In this document: piece after piece, positions 14,159 to 19,197 of the stretch
How the letters are laid out: each line of letters begins with the position of its first letter
How positions within the stretch are numbered: the stretch's first letter is position 1
DNA from: an uncultured Solirubrobacterales bacterium
GTDB taxonomy: Bacteria > Actinomycetota > Thermoleophilia > Solirubrobacterales > Solirubrobacteraceae
DNA length: 19,197 nucleotides
Direction: 5' to 3'
NCBI GenBank assembly: GCA_903830015.1
Contig: CAIKSH010000370.1
Span: forward strand, 1 to 19,197
Made by a program: the position numbers and the translations under genes
The notes under the pieces: generated by a model
The model's database searches: none
Seen by the model: the letters and a program-made list of their open reading frames with translations, nothing else
What the model was told of the DNA's origin: nothing

Positions 14159-14230
14159 GGCCGCGAAGCCTACCCCCTGCCTCCGCTACGCTAGGGGCGG
14201 TTTCGTCCCCGAGCCCAAGGAGACCAGCGA
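14156..14230. promoter_or_regulatory. Divergent proS/sodA promoter region and sodA Shine-Dalgarno
   Basis: For proS (minus), TAGGCT (plus 14167-14172) ends 8 nt before the ATG, a leaderless pattern. For the superoxide dismutase (plus), TACGCT (14187-14192) is a plausible -10 box giving a leader of about 30 nt, with Shine-Dalgarno AAGGAGA at 14217-14223, 7 nt before the ATG at 14231. The two -10 boxes are 14 bp apart, so the promoters overlap. Confidence 0.5.
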
Positions 14231-14839
<609 letters not shown>

Positions 14840-14857
14840 GCCGCAGACCGGCTACGC

Positions 14858-14905
14858 AAAACCCGGGCCCGCGCGCAACTTCCGCCGCGGAGCCGGGTTT
14901 TCTTT
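14858..14905 (+). terminator. Probable intrinsic terminator after sodA, abutting the next gene
   Basis: AAAACCCGG (14858-14866) pairs perfectly with CCGGGTTTT (14893-14901), and TTTTCTTT (14898-14905) supplies the T tract. The loop is long (about 26 nt, GC-rich) and can form additional pairing. The A tract on the 5' side means it could act in both directions. The hairpin ends only 4 nt before the next start codon at 14910, so it could also attenuate read-through into that gene. Confidence 0.7.
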
Positions 14906-14909
14906 ACTG

Positions 14910-16400
14910 ATGGCCCGCCTGCCAGTCGTCGTCTCTGCGTGCGCTCTTGCGCTCGCCCTCTTTGCGCCCGCCGCGTCGGCCAGCTCCGACATGCAGGTCG
15001 GCATCGCCGACGACGGGGTTACCCAGCGGCTGCCCCAGCTCGCGCCGAACACGATCCGGGACTGGAAGAACGTCGGCGTCGACGTCACGCGCGTCCTGGC
15101 CATCTGGGAATACGTCGCCCCCGCCAAGGATGCCGCGACGGCGCCGGCCGGCTTCGACGCCTCCAACCCCGACGACCCGGCCTACGACTGGGCCGCGCTC
15201 GACGCGACGATCGACCTGCTGCTGGAGCGCGGAATCGAGCCGATCGTGAGCATCACCGGCCCGGGCCCCATCTGGGCCTCCCAGTTCCCGACGCGGCGTA
15301 ACGGCCGGTACAAGCCCGACCCTGAAAAGTTCGGGCAGTTCGCTTCCGCGGTGGCCCAGCGCTACGGCAGCCGCGTAAATCGCTACATCATCTGGAACGA
15401 GCCCAACCTGCCGAACTGGCTGCAGCCCCAGTTCTCCTGCTCCGGGAAGCGCTGCAAGCCGGCCTCCCCGGCGCTCTACCGCGAGCTCTGGAAGGCGGCG
15501 GTTCCGAAGGTGCGCGAGGCCAACCCCGGCGCCGCCGTCTACCTCGGCTCGACCGCCTCCCGCGGTGACAACCCGCGGTCGGCCAACTCCTCCATGCGCC
15601 CGCTGCTCTGGCTGCGTTCGCTGGGCTGCATCAACCGCAGCTTCCGGCGCGACAACTCGACCGCCGGCTGCCGGTCGGCTGGCACCATCAGCGCCGACGG
15701 AATCTCCTACCACCCCCATACCCGGGTGGCGCCGCCCACGGTCAGGCTCAAGAACACCGACGAGGCGGCCATCGCCGACACCGGTCGCATCCTGAAGACG
15801 GTCGACGCGATGCAGCGCGCCGGAACCGTCGAGAACCACGCCGCCCCCGGCCAGCGCTTCAACCTCTACTACACCGAGTGGGGCTACCAGACCAACCCGC
15901 CCGACCCGTTCAGCGGCGTGAGCTTCGCCCAGCAGTCAAGCTGGCTGCAGCAGGGCGCCTACATGGCCTGGCGCCAGCCCCGGGTCAAGCTGCTCGTGCA
16001 GTACCTGTGGCGTGACGATCCGGTCCGCGACAAGGGCCAGGGGCCCAACGCCTACTCCGGCTGGCAGTCCGGGCTCTACCTCTACGACGGCCGGGCCAAG
16101 CCGTCGCGCAAGACCTGGCCGCAGCCCTTCTGGGCCACTCTCCCGCGAGGCTCGCGCGAAGCGACCCTCTGGGGACAGGTCAAGCCCGGCGGCGCCCACG
16201 AGGTCACGGTCGAGAGCCGGACGGGCCGGGGCAGCTTCCGGGCCCTGACCAAGGTCACGACCGACGCCAGCGGCTACTTCGTTCTGCGCACGCCGGTCTC
16301 CGGCAAGAGGTCGTTCCGATTCACCTGGGTGGGCTCGGATACCGGCGGCCCGGACCGCCGCATGACCTCCAGCTCCGTAGAAGTAACGCGCCGCCGCTAG
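14910..16400 (+). CDS. Secreted clan GH-A (cellulase-like) glycoside hydrolase
   Basis: The 496-residue protein starts with a clear Sec signal peptide (MARLPVVVSACALALALFAP, predicted cut after A24 in SASA). The catalytic domain looks like a clan GH-A (beta/alpha)8 barrel: VGVDVTRVLAIWEYVAP, then WNEPN with acid/base E164, and YYTEWGYQT with nucleophile E323. Cysteine pairs C177/C182 and C240/C254 could form disulfides outside the cell. After about residue 408 a small beta-rich C-terminal domain (VTVESRTGRGSFRALTKVTT) resembles an accessory Ig-like module. The overall pattern is closest to GH5/GH39-type enzymes, but family and substrate are not settled. No Shine-Dalgarno is evident, and the start lies 4 nt beyond a terminator-like hairpin. 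The signal peptide supports this start. Confidence 0.82.
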   Translation: MARLPVVVSACALALALFAPAASASSDMQVGIADDGVTQRLPQLAPNTIRDWKNVGVDVTRVLAIWEYVAPAKDAATAPAGFDASNPDDPAYDWAALDATIDLLLERGIEPIVSITGPGPIWASQFPTRRNGRYKPDPEKFGQFASAVAQRYGSRVNRYIIWNEPNLPNWLQPQFSCSGKRCKPASPALYRELWKAAVPKVREANPGAAVYLGSTASRGDNPRSANSSMRPLLWLRSLGCINRSFRRDNSTAGCRSAGTISADGISYHPHTRVAPPTVRLKNTDEAAIADTGRILKTVDAMQRAGTVENHAAPGQRFNLYYTEWGYQTNPPDPFSGVSFAQQSSWLQQGAYMAWRQPRVKLLVQYLWRDDPVRDKGQGPNAYSGWQSGLYLYDGRAKPSRKTWPQPFWATLPRGSREATLWGQVKPGGAHEVTVESRTGRGSFRALTKVTTDASGYFVLRTPVSGKRSFRFTWVGSDTGGPDRRMTSSSVEVTRRR

Positions 16401-17680
16401 GCGCGCGTGAAGCGCCGGCCGGCGGTCGGGGACTGCTCCTCGTCCACCACCGGCTTCTGGCTCACGCCGGCCGCATCCAGGAGGTCCTGGCCGCCTCCGG
16501 AAGCATCGCTGGCCTCCTGCTCGAGCTGGGCCATGCGCTCCGGGGTCAGCGCCGAGAGGTCTTCGTTCTCCGACAGCCACTGCGCCGCCTCAGCGGCCGC
16601 CTTCTCGTCCCGCAGCACCTGCCGGTCGGACTCGTAATAGCGGTCGATCTCGGCGAAGAGCTCGTCCACCAGGCGGTCGGTCGGCACCTTCTTGAGCGGC
16701 TCGCCCTTCGAGAAGATCATTCCTGCATCCTTGGCACCGGTGATGCCGAAATCGGCGTGCCGCGCCTCGCCGATTCCGTTCACTGCGCAGCCGAGGACGG
16801 CAACCTCGATCGGGTCCGGGTAGGCCTCGAGCCGGCGTTCGACCTCGGCGACGACCGAATCCATGTCGAACTGGAGCCGCCCACAGGTCGGGCACGCGAT
16901 CAGCACCGGGCCGCGCTCGCGGAGCTTGAGCGCCTTGAGGATCTCCCAGGCGACCTTGACCTCTTCTTCGGCATGGAAGGTCGAGAGCGAGATCCGGATG
17001 GTGTCGCCGATGTTGTCGGCCAGGAGGGTGCCCAGCCCGACCGCCGACTTCAGGGAGCCGGCCCACTTCGTTCCCGCCTCGGTAACCCCGAGATGCAGCG
17101 GGTAGGGGATCCGCTCGGCGAGCAGCCGGTTGGAGGCGATCGTGTTCGGCACGCTGGTCGACTTCATCGAAACCTTGAAGTTGGTGAAGTCGAGCTTCTC
17201 CATCAGCTCGACGAACTCCCCGGCGGCGGTAACCAGGGCCTCCACCGGGTTGGAGTACTCGAGGTCGCGCAGGTGCTTGGGCAGCGAACCCGAGTTGACC
17301 CCGATCCGCAGGGGAGTGCCCTTGGCGTTGGCCGCGGCGACCACCTCGGCCACCTTCTCCGGGCCGCCGATGTTTCCGGGGTTGATCCGCACGCAGGCGG
17401 CTCCGGCATCGATCGCCTTAAGGGCCAGCGTGTGGTTGAAATGGATATCGGCGATGATCGGCACCGGCGAGCGCTCGACGATCGTCTGGAGGGCGACGAC
17501 GTCCTCCTCGCGAGGCACCGCCACGCGGACGAGGTCGGCTCCGGCCTCGGCGCACCGCTCGACCTGGGCGAGGGTTTCGCCGACGTTTGCCGTCTCGGTC
17601 TTGGTCATCGTCTGCACGGCGACCGGGGCACCGCCCCCCACCAGGACGCCGCCCACGCTTATCTGGCGCTCCGAAGCCAT
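16397..17680 (-). CDS. ispG: 4-hydroxy-3-methylbut-2-enyl-diphosphate synthase (flavodoxin/ferredoxin)
   Basis: The 427-residue iron-sulfur enzyme performs the penultimate step of the MEP isoprenoid pathway, converting MEcPP to HMBPP. The N-terminal TIM-barrel has VAVQTMTKTET and IIADIHFNH, with VRINPGNIG after it. The 4Fe-4S ligands are C263 and C266 (IACPTCGRLQFD) and C298 (GCAVNGIGEA), with E305 as the usual fourth ligand. After about residue 350 there is an acidic, low-complexity extension of roughly 75 residues that the core enzyme does not need. The ATG is supported by TAGACT 6 nt upstream. The stop interlocks with that of the glycoside hydrolase in CTAG. MEP products would feed quinones, carotenoids and the retinal needed by the rhodopsin. 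Confidence 0.95.
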   Translation of the reverse strand: MASERQISVGGVLVGGGAPVAVQTMTKTETANVGETLAQVERCAEAGADLVRVAVPREEDVVALQTIVERSPVPIIADIHFNHTLALKAIDAGAACVRINPGNIGGPEKVAEVVAAANAKGTPLRIGVNSGSLPKHLRDLEYSNPVEALVTAAGEFVELMEKLDFTNFKVSMKSTSVPNTIASNRLLAERIPYPLHLGVTEAGTKWAGSLKSAVGLGTLLADNIGDTIRISLSTFHAEEEVKVAWEILKALKLRERGPVLIACPTCGRLQFDMDSVVAEVERRLEAYPDPIEVAVLGCAVNGIGEARHADFGITGAKDAGMIFSKGEPLKKVPTDRLVDELFAEIDRYYESDRQVLRDEKAAAEAAQWLSENEDLSALTPERMAQLEQEASDASGGGQDLLDAAGVSQKPVVDEEQSPTAGRRFTRA

Positions 17681-17749
17681 ATATCCAGTCTACGGTGCGC
17701 GGCGACGACCGGCCCAAGCCGCCCTGCGCCTGTAGTCTCCGGCGCCGTG
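17678..17749. promoter_or_regulatory. Divergent leaderless-type promoters of ispG and the FMN oxidase gene
   Basis: On the minus strand TAGACT (plus 17687-17692) ends 6 nt before the ispG ATG. On the plus strand TAGTCT (17733-17738) ends 8 nt before the GTG at 17747. Neither gene has a Shine-Dalgarno. The -10 boxes are 40 bp apart. Clear -35 elements were not found. Confidence 0.5.
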
Positions 17750-18835
17750 AGCGACCTGGGACCCGTAAGCACGGCGGACTACGAGGCGCGTGCCGCCGAG
17801 CTGCTTCCCGAGGGCACGCTGGGCTACTACGCCGGCGGCGCCGGCAGCGAGCTGACGCTGGCGGCCAACGTGGAGGCGTGGGGCCGATACGCGCTGAGGC
17901 CCCGGATGCTCGTCGACGTGGCCGAGGTCGACACCTCGACCACCGCCCTGGGCTCGGAGATCTCCTTCCCGGCGCTGGCCGCCCCCACGGCGCTCCACCG
18001 CCTGGCCACGGCCCGCGGCGAGCTGGCCACCGCCGAGGCCTGCGCCGAGGCCGGGACGATCATGACGCTCTCGACCCTGGCCACGATCGGCCCGGCGGAA
18101 CTGGCGGCCGCGGCCCCCGAGGCCCCACGCTGGTTCCAGCTCTACCGGACCCGCGAGCCGGCGGTAAACGAATCGCTGGTCGCCGGGGCGGTAGAGGGCG
18201 GCTACCAGGCGATCGTGCTCACCGTCGACGCCCCGCGGCCCGGCCTGCGCGAACGGGACGTCAGGACGGGCTTCCGGGTGCCCCCGGGCGTCGACATGCC
18301 GGCGGTCAGCAGCGCGCTGGGCCGCTCGGAGGGCGTGACCGTGGAGGAGTTCTTCTCGATCGTCGACCCGGCCCTCACCTGGGAGGGATTTGCCGAGATG
18401 GCGGAGGCCTCCCCCCTGCCCATCCTGCTCAAGGGGCTGCTAACCGCCGAGGACGCCGCCCTGGCCTGCGAGCACGGTGCCTCGGGAGTCATCGTCTCCA
18501 ACCACGGGGGCCGGCAGCTCGATGGCGTTCAGGCCACCGCCTTCGCCCTTCCGGAGATCGTCGCCGCGGTGGACGGCCGGCTGGAGGTCTTCGTGGACGG
18601 CGGCATCCGCCGGGGGCGCGACATCCTCGTCGCCCTGGCCCTGGGGGCCCGGGCCGTCCTCGTCGGCAGGCCGATCCTCTGGGGCCTTGCGGTAGGCGGC
18701 CGCGAGGGAGCCCTCGCCGTGCTCGCGCGGCTCCAGGCCGAATTCGCGACCGACCTGGCGCTACTGGGGTGCTCTTCGCCGGCCGCGGTCAGCGCCGGCC
18801 ATGTCGAGCCGGCCGGGCCCGCCGCTCAGGCGTAG
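17747..18835 (+). CDS. FMN-dependent alpha-hydroxy-acid oxidase/dehydrogenase (lactate/glycolate type)
   Basis: The protein of 362 residues has the FMN TIM-barrel of the lactate/glycolate oxidase family, which oxidises 2-hydroxyacids to 2-oxoacids. Conserved elements are LGYYAGGAGSE with Y28, the QLY at 131-133, R169 in LRERDVRTGFR, K229 (LLKG) for FMN, and the catalytic SNHGGRQLDG with H253 and R256. VDGGIRRGRD (283-292) holds the FMN phosphate. The substrate (lactate, glycolate, mandelate or other) and the electron acceptor are not determinable. The start is GTG at 17747, based on the leaderless -10 box and family N-terminus; a much longer open frame upstream is antisense to ispG. The gene overlaps the convergent acyl-CoA synthetase by 10 bp at their stops. 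Confidence 0.92.
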   Translation: MSDLGPVSTADYEARAAELLPEGTLGYYAGGAGSELTLAANVEAWGRYALRPRMLVDVAEVDTSTTALGSEISFPALAAPTALHRLATARGELATAEACAEAGTIMTLSTLATIGPAELAAAAPEAPRWFQLYRTREPAVNESLVAGAVEGGYQAIVLTVDAPRPGLRERDVRTGFRVPPGVDMPAVSSALGRSEGVTVEEFFSIVDPALTWEGFAEMAEASPLPILLKGLLTAEDAALACEHGASGVIVSNHGGRQLDGVQATAFALPEIVAAVDGRLEVFVDGGIRRGRDILVALALGARAVLVGRPILWGLAVGGREGALAVLARLQAEFATDLALLGCSSPAAVSAGHVEPAGPAAQA

Positions 18836-19197
18836 AGCGCTTCGATCTCGTCGGAGTACTTCTCGGCGATCGGCTTGCGCCGCAGCTTGGAGGTCGGGGT
18901 CAGCTCGTCGCCGCCCGGGCCCCATTCGGTGGGAAGGACCTTGAACTTCTTGATCTGCTCGACGCGGGCCAGCTTCTCGTTTCCGGCGTCGACGGCGGCC
19001 TGGATGGCGGCGATCAGCTCGTCGTTCTCGGAGAGCGCAGCGATCGAGGCGTCGTCGATCCCCTGCTTGCCGGCCCAGATCGGGGCGAAGTCGGCGTCGA
19101 GGCTGATCAGCGCCGTGTTGTAGGGTCGCGCGTCGCCGATGCAGCAGACCTGGTCGATCAACGGCGAGGCGCTCTTGATCTCGGCCTCGATATTGGC
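18826..19197 (-). CDS. Long-chain acyl-CoA synthetase (C-terminal fragment)
   Basis: The last 123 codons of an AMP-forming synthetase enter from the right edge and read in frame to it. NIEAEIKSASPLIDQVCCIG, followed by DARPYNTALI, matches the C-terminal domain of FAA1-type (AMP-dependent) long-chain acyl-CoA ligases. The late LTPTSKLRRKPIAEKYSDEIEALY segment carries the lysine typical of the adenylation step (in TSKLRR). The ATP-binding N-terminal domain is outside the window. It activates fatty acids with CoA, which could supply WS/DGAT, but the genes are far apart. The stop is TGA at 18826-18828. Confidence 0.92.
   Translation of the reverse strand, partial: ANIEAEIKSASPLIDQVCCIGDARPYNTALISLDADFAPIWAGKQGIDDASIAALSENDELIAAIQAAVDAGNEKLARVEQIKKFKVLPTEWGPGGDELTPTSKLRRKPIAEKYSDEIEALYA

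Noticed and set aside
13076..14194. 372-codon plus-strand frame opposite proS
   Set aside because: Composition and lack of family motifs mark it as an antisense shadow of prolyl-tRNA synthetase.
16757..17746. Open plus-strand frame extending the FMN oxidase gene far upstream
   Set aside because: The extension is antisense to ispG, does not resemble any hydroxy-acid oxidase N-terminus and is unnecessary, since GTG at 17747 has a matching -10 box.

Overview
This is a GC-rich (roughly 70% by eye), gene-dense chromosomal window from what looks like a high-GC actinobacterium. The evidence is a GarA/OdhI-like FHA gene directly followed by an FtsR-like MerR gene, a WS/DGAT wax ester/triacylglycerol synthase, an RskA-like anti-sigma domain, and TAnnnT -10 boxes placed 6-9 nt before start codons, as expected for leaderless transcripts. 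A deep-branching class such as Thermoleophilia or Rubrobacteria would fit the rhodopsin and the zinc-ribbon FHA protein, but that placement is inference. I see no mobile elements, CRISPR arrays, tRNA or rRNA genes. No gene-free stretch exceeds 300 bases; the longest are 1261-1402 and 2815-2922, and both look regulatory.

Layout. 1-187: 3' end of a polar amino acid ABC transporter ATPase. 184-1260 (-): DNA polymerase IV. 1403-2203 (+): a microbial rhodopsin with a D-T-G motif, ending in a strong intrinsic terminator. 2275-2814 (-): an ECF sigma factor. 2923-6552 (+): WS/DGAT, glutamine-dependent NAD synthetase and a GNAT protein, tightly packed. 6549-6977 (-): hotdog thioesterase. 7020-7979 (+): a membrane protein joining an HTH-like N-terminus to an RskA-like C-terminal domain. 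7986-14158 (-): a seven-gene run transcribed in the order proS, pgsA-like, zinc ribbon-FHA (GarA-like), ftsR-like MerR, apt, SRPBCC protein, FAD-linked AGPS-like oxidase. 14231-14839 (+): Mn-type superoxide dismutase. 14910-16400 (+): secreted clan GH-A glycoside hydrolase. 16397-17680 (-): IspG. 17747-18835 (+): FMN-dependent alpha-hydroxy-acid oxidase/dehydrogenase. 18826-19197 (-): C-terminal end of a long-chain acyl-CoA synthetase.

How the genes relate. Most are housekeeping (translation, NAD, isoprenoid, purine salvage, oxidative defence). Several concern lipids: WS/DGAT, CDP-alcohol phosphatidyltransferase, AGPS-like enzyme, acyl-CoA synthetase, thioesterase. Two regulatory themes stand out: a probable phospho-switch FHA protein next to a cell-division-type MerR regulator, and two parts of sigma-factor circuitry (ECF sigma, RskA-like protein) encoded about 4 kb apart with no visible proof that they pair. 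The rhodopsin is the most distinctive single gene; no retinal or carotenoid gene lies in the window apart from ispG of the general isoprenoid route. I found no clearly new multi-gene system. The best leads are the DTG rhodopsin with its structured leader, the zinc ribbon-FHA phospho-switch, the HTH/RskA-like fusion and the window-wide leaderless promoter signature.
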